11,160 nucleotides of DNA from an uncultured Bacteroidota bacterium (GTDB taxonomy: Bacteria > Bacteroidota > Bacteroidia > B-17B0 > Aurantibacillaceae), in NCBI GenBank assembly GCA_903923915.1, contig CAIXZI010000262.1:1-11160 (forward strand), read 5' to 3'. Under the pieces are notes generated by a model, which did not search any database, had not been told where the DNA came from, and was given only the letters and a program-made list of their open reading frames with translations. Numbering within the stretch: the first letter of the stretch is position 1; the number at the start of each line of letters is the position of its first letter. Shown here piece by piece: positions 1-6,281 of this stretch. The position numbers and the translations under genes were made by a program.

Positions 1-357
1 CAAGGTGTTAAAGATGCTTACGAAACCCTTGTTATGCAAGCTAAACAACTTGTTGTAGTGTTTACTGTAAAAGATGCAAACAAACAAGTGGGCGGCTTTT
101 ATACCATGTATAAAACCTTGCCTGATGAATGGGACTGGGAATATTTTTGGAAACGTACCGCTATGTTTTCTTTAGTTCTTGCCTTTATGAATTTCTTGCC
201 AGTGCCTATGTTAGATGGTGGTTACATTGTGTTTATTTTAATAGAAATGGTTAGTCGTCGTAAGGTGCCAGATAAAGTTTTGTACTACGCTAATTACGTT
301 GGTTTGGTAATTATACTTGGCTTAATGATATGGGCTAACACCGATTTTTTAAGATAG
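1..357 (+). CDS. rseP: RseP-type site-2 zinc metalloprotease, C-terminal fragment (5' end outside window)
   Basis: The frame is open from base 1 and ends at TAG 355-357, giving the last 118 residues of a protein that begins upstream. The sequence runs through a loop (VGGFYTMYK, DEWDWEYFWKR) into a membrane segment carrying N-F-L-P-V-P-M-L-D-G-G. The LDG motif supplies the third zinc ligand (Asp) of the site-2 protease family; the HExxH motif and PDZ domains lie outside the window. A last membrane helix (VGLVIILGLMIWANTDFLR) ends the protein, as is usual in RseP. Known family role: an inner-membrane protease that cuts single-pass substrates such as anti-sigma factors and leftover signal peptides. 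The next gene starts 3 bp after the stop, so the two are probably co-transcribed. Family identity is well supported; the substrate in this organism is unknown. Confidence 0.93.
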   Translation, partial: QGVKDAYETLVMQAKQLVVVFTVKDANKQVGGFYTMYKTLPDEWDWEYFWKRTAMFSLVLAFMNFLPVPMLDGGYIVFILIEMVSRRKVPDKVLYYANYVGLVIILGLMIWANTDFLR

Positions 358-360
358 CCA

Positions 361-729
361 ATGAAATCTTATTTTGTAAAGCTGCTTGTTTTTAGCGCGC
401 TTATTTTTGTAACTGTTTTTTTAGCTGCTCAAAAATTTAACATTGCTTTATACTACGTTGTTTTATTGAGCGTTTATTTTACTGGCTTTTCTTTTGTGTT
501 AAATAAACAACTGCAAAGCGCTCTTCAAGATAAAAACAAAAATAAATTTACACACACTTTTTTAGCATTAACTGCTTTAAAAATGTTTAGCTGTTTAATT
601 ATTTTATTATTTGGTTTATACTTTGCCACCGCCAGTAAATTAGAGCTTGGCGTTTGTACCATGGGTTATTACATGCTATACACCACCTTTGAAGTATGGT
701 ATTGGATGGGTAGATTGAAGCAAAATTAA
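361..729 (+). CDS. Small four-helix inner-membrane protein, possibly AtpI-like
   Basis: A 122-residue protein with four hydrophobic segments at about residues 5-23, 28-48, 68-89 and 95-115, separated by a lysine-rich loop (residues 56-63). It starts at ATG 3 bp after the rseP stop. I do not recognise a characterised family with certainty. The pattern of helix 3 (T-x-x-x-L-x-A-L-T-A-L-K-M-F) followed by helix 4 ending in L-Y-x-x-F-E-V resembles the small AtpI-like proteins that Bacteroidota encode next to the ATP synthase a-subunit gene. No atp gene is present here, so it may be a paralogue or an unrelated protein of similar shape. The 36-bp gap to mtaB is the largest in the plus-strand run. 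No enzyme motif is visible. The gene is likely real because of its spacing, composition and length. Confidence 0.8.
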   Translation: MKSYFVKLLVFSALIFVTVFLAAQKFNIALYYVVLLSVYFTGFSFVLNKQLQSALQDKNKNKFTHTFLALTALKMFSCLIILLFGLYFATASKLELGVCTMGYYMLYTTFEVWYWMGRLKQN

Positions 730-753
730 AGTACCTTTTTGCTTTGTTTTTAA

Positions 754-761
754 TACTTTTG
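754..761 (+). promoter_or_regulatory. Candidate -7 promoter element upstream of mtaB
   Basis: TACTTTTG matches the Bacteroidota -7 consensus TAnnTTTG exactly and ends 4 bases before the mtaB ATG. Transcription would therefore start at or within a few bases of the start codon, giving a leaderless or nearly leaderless mRNA. The -33 TTTG partner is not at standard spacing: the nearest upstream copy (738-741) is only 12 bp away. The match is therefore half of a promoter, and a chance hit in AT-rich DNA remains possible. Confidence 0.42.
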
Positions 762-765
762 TAAG

Positions 766-2118
766 ATGGACTTAAATGGCAAAAAGGTTGCGTTTCATAC
801 ACTTGGGTGCAAATTAAATTTTGCCGAAACATCTACCATTGCCCGGAAATTTGAAAACACCGGCTACACTAAAGTAGATTTTGCGGATGAAGCTGATGTG
901 TATGTATTAAACACTTGTTCTGTTACTGAAAATGCAGATAAAGAATGCAAGCAACTTATTCGTAACGTAAAAAAAATTTCTCCAAAAGCTATTGTGGCTG
1001 TTATTGGTTGTTATGCGCAATTGAAAGCTAATGAAATTGGTCAGATTGCAGGCGTTGATTTAGTGCTTGGTGCTAAAGAAAAATTTAATCTTCCGCATTA
1101 TGTAGAACATCTTACTAAAAAAGAAAACGCTGAGGTACACAGTTGCGAAATAGAAGAAACCGATGAGTTTATTTCATCTTATTCTGCCGGCGATAGAACA
1201 CGTTCTTTTTTAAAAGTACAAGATGGTTGTGATTATACTTGTTCTTATTGTACCATTCCTTTAGCACGTGGCAAAAGTCGTAGCGATAGCATTGAAAATG
1301 TAATCAAACAAGCAAAAGAAATTGCATCACAAGGCATAAAAGAAATTGTGTTAACAGGTGTAAACATTGGTGACTTTGGTTTTACGCAAACTTCTGATAC
1401 AGAAAAAAGACAAGAAACATTTTTAGATTTAATAAAAGAATTAGATAAAGTAGAAGGCGTTGATCGTTTCCGTATTTCATCTATCGAACCTAATTTATTG
1501 AAAGATGAAATTATCGATTTTGTTGCACAATCAAATAAATTTGTTCCGCATTTTCATGTACCTTTGCAAAGTGGAAGCAATACAATTTTAAAATTAATGC
1601 GTCGCCGTTACATGCGCGAATTGTATATAGAACGTGTAGCGCGTATTAAACAGGTTATGCCACATGCTTGCATAGGCGTAGATGTTATAGTTGGTTTTCC
1701 TGGAGAAACTGATGCTGAATTTTTAGAAACTTATAATTTTATCAATGCTTTAGATGTTTCTTATCTGCATGTATTTACCTATTCTGAACGACCAAATACA
1801 GATGCAGTAGAACTTGCTGGCGTTGTTCCGATTCACGAAAGAAAGGAACGTAATAAAATGCTACGTATCATGTCAACTAAAAAACAGCGCAATTTTTATG
1901 CACAACATATTGGCAGTACACGCAAAGTATTGTTTGAAGCCGAAAATAAAAATGGATTTATTAATGGTTTTACCGATAACTATATAAAAGTGCAAATGCC
2001 TTATTCGGTGGATTTAATTAATAACATGCAGGATGTTTACTTGCAGCAAATAAACGAAGCAGGATTAGTTTCGGCAACTCCGCTTACAACTGCAAAAACT
2101 TTAGTGAGTAAAGAATAA
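766..2118 (+). CDS. mtaB: tRNA t6A37 methylthiotransferase MtaB (radical SAM)
   Basis: A 450-residue protein of full length for the MiaB/RimO/MtaB family. It adds a methylthio group to C2 of N6-threonylcarbamoyladenosine at position 37 of tRNAs reading ANN codons, which improves decoding; it acts in the cytoplasm. The N-terminal UPF0004 domain carries the second [4Fe-4S] cluster ligands C15 (in TLGCKLN, a hallmark of MtaB rather than MiaB or RimO), C51 (LNTCSVT) and C82 (GCYAQ). The radical SAM core has CxxxCxxC at C155, C159 and C162 (DGCDYTCSYC), followed by TIPLARGKSRS. Further core motifs are LTGVNIG, RISSIEPN, HFHVPLQSGS and GVDVIVGFPGET. A C-terminal TRAM-like RNA-binding region covers roughly residues 380-445. 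The ATG at 766 puts TLGCKLN at the usual distance from the N terminus. It is followed after 1 bp by a small membrane protein gene. Confidence 0.96.
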   Translation: MDLNGKKVAFHTLGCKLNFAETSTIARKFENTGYTKVDFADEADVYVLNTCSVTENADKECKQLIRNVKKISPKAIVAVIGCYAQLKANEIGQIAGVDLVLGAKEKFNLPHYVEHLTKKENAEVHSCEIEETDEFISSYSAGDRTRSFLKVQDGCDYTCSYCTIPLARGKSRSDSIENVIKQAKEIASQGIKEIVLTGVNIGDFGFTQTSDTEKRQETFLDLIKELDKVEGVDRFRISSIEPNLLKDEIIDFVAQSNKFVPHFHVPLQSGSNTILKLMRRRYMRELYIERVARIKQVMPHACIGVDVIVGFPGETDAEFLETYNFINALDVSYLHVFTYSERPNTDAVELAGVVPIHERKERNKMLRIMSTKKQRNFYAQHIGSTRKVLFEAENKNGFINGFTDNYIKVQMPYSVDLINNMQDVYLQQINEAGLVSATPLTTAKTLVSKE

Positions 2119-2119
2119 A

Positions 2120-2383
2120 ATGAAAATTAGTGTAGGGAAACTCTTTACAGGTTTAGCTGTGTTCTTTGGTGCTCTAGCGGCGCTGTCTTGTATTTCAATC
2201 TCGTTATTAAAATGGGGGATGTTTTGTTCTATTGCAGGTATAGTTTGTTCAGTATTTGTTATTTTTCGTCGTACGCAGTTTCAAATGATTACAAAATGGA
2301 ATCACCCTGTAGTTTTGGCTCTTTTTTTAAGTTCGCTACCTATTCTTTATCTTATCACAATTATTTTTATTTTTAAAGAATAA
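2120..2383 (+). CDS. Small three-helix membrane protein of unknown function
   Basis: An 87-residue protein whose ATG lies 1 bp after the mtaB stop. The next gene begins 3 bp after its own stop, so it sits inside a continuous operon. Hydrophobic segments lie at about residues 8-28, 31-49 and 63-84. The connecting loop is positively charged (RRTQFQMITKWNH), which suggests it faces the cytoplasm. I recognise no domain or catalytic motif. Small proteins of this shape, with glycines in helix 1 and a short basic loop, are common in Bacteroidota genomes and rarely characterised. Position directly before the UbiA-like prenyltransferase makes an accessory role to that enzyme conceivable, but nothing in the sequence shows it. 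A shorter ORF in another frame of this stretch is a shadow. Confidence 0.75.
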   Translation: MKISVGKLFTGLAVFFGALAALSCISISLLKWGMFCSIAGIVCSVFVIFRRTQFQMITKWNHPVVLALFLSSLPILYLITIIFIFKE

Positions 2384-2386
2384 TTT

Positions 2387-3250
2387 ATGTTAAAAAAAAT
2401 AAACCAATATCTTTCTCTTATAAAATTTAGTCACACCGTATTTGCGATGCCTTTTGCTATGATTGGATTTTTATTGGCATATAAGCAGGTTCATTTTTTC
2501 GATACTAAAATATTTGCCTATATGATTTTTTGTATGGTGTTTGCTCGTAGCGCAGCCATGGCATTCAATCGTTATATCGATAGAAAATTTGATGCTTTAA
2601 ATCCTCGCACAAAAAATAGGGAAGTTCCTTCTGGTGTTATTAATCCAGCATCTGCTTTACTACTTACTATTATCTGTTCAGTAGCTTTTATGATAACAAC
2701 TTGGTTTATCAATTCTATTTGTTTTTATTTATCGCCCGTGGCATTAGCTGTAATCTTAGGGTATAGTTTAACTAAACGTTTTACATCGCTTTGCCATTTA
2801 ATTTTAGGTGTTGGCTTGAGTTTGGCCCCAATTGGCGCGTACCTTACTGTTACGGGCGAATTTAGTTTATTACCCATTTTATTTTCTTTTGTTGTTTTTA
2901 CCTGGACTGGCGGATTCGATATTATCTATGCTTTACCAGATGCTGAATTTGATAAAGCCCATCATTTATATTCTATTCCGGCATGGTTAGGTATTACACG
3001 CGCATTAAAATTTTCTGAAGTTGTACATTTTGTAACTGCTACATTGCTTATATCAGTTGGTATATATGGCCACTTTAGTTTTATCTATTGGATAGGTGCA
3101 GCTTGCTTTATTGGTTTATTGATATACCAACATCGTTTAGTTAAACCTAATGATTTAAGTAAAGTAAATTTAGCCTTTGGAACTGTTAATGGCATTGGAA
3201 GCCTTGTTTTCTCTGCTTTTACCATTGCCGATATTTTTATTAATAAATAA
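2387..3250 (+). CDS. UbiA-family membrane prenyltransferase, MqnP-like
   Basis: A 287-residue polytopic protein, full length for UbiA-family aromatic prenyltransferases, with about eight or nine hydrophobic segments. Both Mg-pyrophosphate-binding motifs are intact. The first is N61-R-x-x-D65-x-x-x-D69, followed by NPRTKNREVPSG. The second is D178-IIYALP-D185-AEF-D189, followed by the sequence LYSIPAW. Known role of the family: transfer of a polyprenyl chain from its diphosphate to an aromatic ring in the inner membrane. The stretch FARSAAMAFNRYID and the DAEFD...HxLxSIPA region look more like MqnP, the putative prenyltransferase of the futalosine menaquinone pathway, than like MenA or the geranylgeranylglycerol-phosphate enzyme. 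The exact substrate cannot be fixed from sequence alone; 4-hydroxybenzoate-type annotation is common for such proteins. If it is MqnP, the organism should carry mqnA-E elsewhere. Confidence 0.88.
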   Translation: MLKKINQYLSLIKFSHTVFAMPFAMIGFLLAYKQVHFFDTKIFAYMIFCMVFARSAAMAFNRYIDRKFDALNPRTKNREVPSGVINPASALLLTIICSVAFMITTWFINSICFYLSPVALAVILGYSLTKRFTSLCHLILGVGLSLAPIGAYLTVTGEFSLLPILFSFVVFTWTGGFDIIYALPDAEFDKAHHLYSIPAWLGITRALKFSEVVHFVTATLLISVGIYGHFSFIYWIGAACFIGLLIYQHRLVKPNDLSKVNLAFGTVNGIGSLVFSAFTIADIFINK

Positions 3251-3251
3251 A

Positions 3252-3599
3252 ATGCAGAGTAAATTCTCTTTACGCAAAATAGAAAACCTACACATACCGC
3301 TTTGGTTACTTAAAGATACTTGTTGGATGATGGAATGGAGATGGCTTGGTATTATCATGGTATTTCCAACTGTATTTGTAGCTTTTCTTATAACATACAT
3401 CACTCGCAAAACAAATGAAGTTTACATTAATACAGCCATTTGTTTTTGGATTTTAGCAAATGCATTTTGGATGTGCTGTGAGTTTTTTGGACATGTAGAA
3501 TATAAGTTTTATGCCAGTATTCCTTTTGCTTTTGGCTTTATTACCACGGCATATTTTTATATCTTTAAAAATAAAACCATAGATGCAAAAGTTAGCTAA
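3252..3599 (+). CDS. Small aromatic-rich membrane protein, apparently conserved in Bacteroidota
   Basis: A 115-residue protein. I chose the ATG at 3252, 1 bp after the UbiA-like stop, over an in-frame ATG at 3177 that would add 25 residues and overlap the prenyltransferase by 74 bp. The N-terminal soluble stretch ENLHIPLWLLKD-TCWMMEWRWLG holds four Trp (W18, W25, W29, W31). It is followed by three hydrophobic segments at about residues 32-50, 58-76 and 86-104. The segment FWILANAFWMCCEFF around residues 65-79 is aromatic- and cysteine-rich, and the last helix begins IPFAFGF. The pattern NLHIPxWLLKDxxWM...WLGIxMxxPT looks like a family I have seen in other Bacteroidota without a known function. 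No enzyme motif can be named. The gene overlaps the next one by 17 bp, which implies translational coupling. A role with the neighbouring prenyltransferase or phosphatase-like protein is speculative. Confidence 0.78.
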   Translation: MQSKFSLRKIENLHIPLWLLKDTCWMMEWRWLGIIMVFPTVFVAFLITYITRKTNEVYINTAICFWILANAFWMCCEFFGHVEYKFYASIPFAFGFITTAYFYIFKNKTIDAKVS

Positions 3600-4212
3600 T
3601 ATCATATCATACGTATTTCATCCTATGTTTATGCTAACGTATTTAATGGCCTGTTTTTTATTCAGCAATAATTACTTTGCTTTTTTTGTTTCTCCTGTAA
3701 AAAAACTTTTTTTAATGAGTGCCGTTGTTGTTTTTTCAGTAATACTGCCTTTACTAAATATGGTTCTTCTTAAAAAATTGGGCTACATAAAAAGTATGCA
3801 AGCCAAACAAGCTAACGAGCGTTTTATGCCTTATGTATCAACCATTACATTGTATGTGGGCTTAATTTATATTCTACATGATTTGTCTATCCCTTATTTT
3901 TTTAAACAACTAATTTTAGTTTCACTAATGATTATTGCCATCGACTTTGTAATTAATTTTTTTACCAAAATAAGTGCGCATGCATCTGCTATTGGTGGTT
4001 GTTTAGGAGTAATTTATTTTTATCAGTATGTTTCTACCAGCGGAGATATTATACCAATCTGCCTGTGTTTAGTTGTTGCCGGATTAATTGGCTTTGCCCG
4101 TTTGTATTTAAACGAGCACTCTCCAAAACAAGTTTATGCAGGGTTTACGGTAGGTTTTATTACTTCGTTAGCTTGTTTAACTTTGTTGTTATTTATAAAT
4201 TTTAATTCGTGA
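3583..4212 (+). CDS. PAP2-like integral membrane protein with altered phosphatase motifs
   Basis: A 209-residue protein with about six membrane segments. Three elements follow the order of type 2 phosphatidic acid phosphatase (PAP2) motifs: K75-x4-R80-x-x-P83 (KQANERFMP) for C1, S131-A-H133 (KISAHASAIGG) for C2, and R173-x5-H179-x3-Q183-x3-G187 (ARLYLNEHSPKQVYAG) for C3. In active PAP2 enzymes C1 is KxxxxxxRP, C2 is PSGH, and C3 ends with Asp rather than Gln. So the phosphate-binding Arg and both key His are kept, while the Asp of the charge relay is Gln. Known role of the superfamily: dephosphorylation of lipid phosphates such as undecaprenyl or phosphatidylglycerol phosphate. Whether this member is catalytic is uncertain. 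Its start overlaps the upstream gene by 17 bp, and its stop overlaps the next start as GTGA. The early FHPMFMLTYL segment supports this start. Confidence 0.82.
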   Translation: MQKLANIISYVFHPMFMLTYLMACFLFSNNYFAFFVSPVKKLFLMSAVVVFSVILPLLNMVLLKKLGYIKSMQAKQANERFMPYVSTITLYVGLIYILHDLSIPYFFKQLILVSLMIIAIDFVINFFTKISAHASAIGGCLGVIYFYQYVSTSGDIIPICLCLVVAGLIGFARLYLNEHSPKQVYAGFTVGFITSLACLTLLLFINFNS

Positions 4213-5222
4213 TTTTAGTAACCGGCGCAACAGGTTTATTAGGCAGCCATCTTACGGCAGCATTGCTTATGCAAAGTAAAAAAGTATGTGCGCTATATCG
4301 CGATAAATCTAAAATAGAAAACACAAAAAAAATACTTTCTTATTATACAGATGAAGTAGATATATATTTCTCGAAAATAAAATGGTTCGAGGCTAATGTT
4401 ACCGATTATTTTTCATTGCAAGAACCTTTTACCAACGTAACCGAAGTTTATCATTGCGCAGGACTTGTTTCTTTTGATGAAAAAGATAACAAGCAATTAT
4501 ACGCTATTAATGCCGAAGGAACCGAGCACGTTATAAATACTTGCTTAGAAAAAGGTATTAAACGTTTTTGTCACGTTAGCTCTGTTGCTACTTTGCAAAT
4601 TGAAGCCAACAAAAAATATGTGGATGAATTTTCTGTTTGGAAAACATCTTCCGGTAATTCATCTTACGCTATAACAAAATACCGTGGCGAGTTTGAAGCA
4701 TGGCGTGGTGCTGCAGAAGGCATGAATGTATTGGTGGTAAATCCATCTGTTATTTTAGGGGCAGGCTGCTGGGGACAAAGCAGTACGCAAATCATTACGC
4801 GCTGCTACAAAGGACTGCCTATTTATACCGAAGGTGTTACAGGGTATATAGATGTGCGCGATGTTGTCAATTGCATGATTAAATTAATGGATGCAAACAA
4901 ATTTGGGCAACGATATATTTTAAATTCAGAAAACTGTTCGTTTAAAGAAATTACCCATCAACTACAACAAAATTTTAACAAGCCAACCAGTAAAATAAAA
5001 GCAGGTAAATTTCTATTAAATGCTGCGTTAGTCTTTAGCACCACAAAAAATATCTTTTCTCGAAAAAAATCTTTTATCACAAAAAGCGTTATTCAATCTG
5101 CACAAAAAAAGACTTATTATGATAATACAAAAGTGTGTAAAGAAATAAATTACAAATTTATTCCGATAAAAGAAAGTTTGGCATATGTAGCCGGTTTATA
5201 TAAAAAAGAATATTCAAAATAA
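4209..5222 (+). CDS. Extended short-chain dehydrogenase/reductase (NAD-dependent epimerase/dehydratase family)
   Basis: A 337-residue Rossmann-fold protein. The nucleotide-binding motif is at the very N terminus: G6-A-T-G9-L-L-G12. The catalytic Ser lies in HVSSVA (S124/S125) and YxxxK is Y153-A-I-T-K157. NPSVILGAG and the GYIDVRDVV stretch are typical of the dihydroflavonol-reductase/3-beta-hydroxysteroid-dehydrogenase branch of extended SDRs. Arg31 just after the second strand (ALYRDKSK) would favour NADP(H); this is an inference. The protein should be a soluble or membrane-peripheral oxidoreductase acting on a sugar, steroid-like or polyketide carbonyl; the substrate is unknown. The start is GTG at 4209, inside the upstream stop (GTGA, 4-bp overlap). 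I accept it because the GATGLLG strand begins at residue 3-6, leaving no room for a later start. Stop TAA is 5220-5222, and pyrD follows after 9 bp. Confidence 0.9.
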   Translation: MILVTGATGLLGSHLTAALLMQSKKVCALYRDKSKIENTKKILSYYTDEVDIYFSKIKWFEANVTDYFSLQEPFTNVTEVYHCAGLVSFDEKDNKQLYAINAEGTEHVINTCLEKGIKRFCHVSSVATLQIEANKKYVDEFSVWKTSSGNSSYAITKYRGEFEAWRGAAEGMNVLVVNPSVILGAGCWGQSSTQIITRCYKGLPIYTEGVTGYIDVRDVVNCMIKLMDANKFGQRYILNSENCSFKEITHQLQQNFNKPTSKIKAGKFLLNAALVFSTTKNIFSRKKSFITKSVIQSAQKKTYYDNTKVCKEINYKFIPIKESLAYVAGLYKKEYSK

Positions 5223-5231
5223 ATTGAAACA

Positions 5232-6281
5232 ATGTATAAGGCACTTATAAAACCATTTCTGTTTTTATTTAATCCCGAAAAAGCCCACCATATAACATTT
5301 GCTTTGCTGCGTTTTTTTCTAAACATTCCTTTTGCAAAAAGCATAGCTACTTCAATATTTTCCGTTAAATCAAATAAGTTAAGTAAAAATGTTGCCGGTA
5401 TAAATTTCCCTAACCCGGTGGGGCTTGCAGCCGGTTTGGATAAAAATGCGCTAGTAGTTGATGAACTTGCATGTCTTGGTTTTGGTTCTATAGAAATTGG
5501 TACTGTTACGCCAAAAGCGCAGCCGGGCAATGATAAACCACGTTTGTTTCGTTTGCCAAAAGATAATGCCTTAATAAACCGAATGGGTTTTAATAACGAT
5601 GGTGCAAATGCAGCAACTATTCGTTTGGCAAAACGAAAAAATAAAAATATCATTATTGGAGGAAATATTGGCAAAAATAAAATTACACCTAACGAAAATG
5701 CTACACAAGATTATATTCTTTGCTTTCATGATTTGTTTGATGTGGTAGATTATTTTGTGGTAAATGTAAGCTCTCCTAATACGCCCAATTTACGCGAGCT
5801 ACAAGAGAAAGAGCCTTTAACCAATTTATTAAGTACACTTCAAAAGGAAAATACGAACAAGAAAATTCAAAAACCAATCTTCTTAAAAATTGCTCCTGAT
5901 TTAACGGATACACAATTACAGGATATTGTTGAAATTGTTACAGAAACAAAAATTGCAGGTGTTATTGCAACTAACACTACTATTTCAAGAGAAAATTTAA
6001 TTACATCAAAAGAAGAAATTTCAACTATAGGAGCAGGTGGTTTAAGTGGTAAGCCTCTAACAACAAGAAGCACAGAAGTAATTAAATTTTTAAGAAATAA
6101 ATTAGACAAACATATTGCTATTATTGGAGTAGGGGGAATCCATAGCCCGCAAGATGCTATAGATAAATTAAATGCGGGCGCAGATTTGATTCAACTATAT
6201 ACAGGATTTATTTACGAAGGCCCTGCGCTGATAAAAGCAATCAATAAACGTATTCTTGCTGAGAGTAAATTAGTTATCTAA
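5232..6281 (+). CDS. pyrD: Dihydroorotate dehydrogenase (quinone), class 2
   Basis: Full-length class 2 DHODH of 349 residues, catalysing dihydroorotate to orotate in pyrimidine synthesis and passing electrons to the membrane quinone pool. The N-terminal extension (residues 1-45, two amphipathic helices with FALLRFFLN) is the membrane-docking and quinone-tunnel region specific to class 2. FMN and substrate residues are in place: K71 ([10 protein letters not shown]), the NRMGFNN stretch at 116-122, N178, catalytic base S181 and N183 ([14 protein letters not shown]), K219 (FLKIAPDL), N248 (ATNTT), GGLSGKPL (269-276), GVGGI (299-303) and the phosphate-binding YTGFIYEGP. The serine base, rather than cysteine, confirms class 2. 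It is the last gene of the plus-strand run. Its stop overlaps the end of the convergent repeat-protein gene by 8 bp, so no intergenic terminator exists. Confidence 0.97.
   Translation: MYKALIKPFLFLFNPEKAHHITFALLRFFLNIPFAKSIATSIFSVKSNKLSKNVAGINFPNPVGLAAGLDKNALVVDELACLGFGSIEIGTVTPKAQPGNDKPRLFRLPKDNALINRMGFNNDGANAATIRLAKRKNKNIIIGGNIGKNKITPNENATQDYILCFHDLFDVVDYFVVNVSSPNTPNLRELQEKEPLTNLLSTLQKENTNKKIQKPIFLKIAPDLTDTQLQDIVEIVTETKIAGVIATNTTISRENLITSKEEISTIGAGGLSGKPLTTRSTEVIKFLRNKLDKHIAIIGVGGIHSPQDAIDKLNAGADLIQLYTGFIYEGPALIKAINKRILAESKLVI

Noticed and set aside
3177..3251. An in-frame ATG at 3177 would lengthen the Trp-rich small membrane protein by 25 residues.
   Set aside because: It would overlap the end of the prenyltransferase gene by 74 bp. 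The ATG at 3252 fits the 1-3 bp spacing of the neighbouring genes and begins just before the motif that looks conserved.
5150..5674. 174-codon minus-strand open frame across the SDR/pyrD junction.
   Set aside because: It is antisense to strongly recognised pyrD coding sequence with intact motifs and resembles no known protein. The same holds for shorter minus-strand frames at 599-832, 3170-3409 and 5867-6109.
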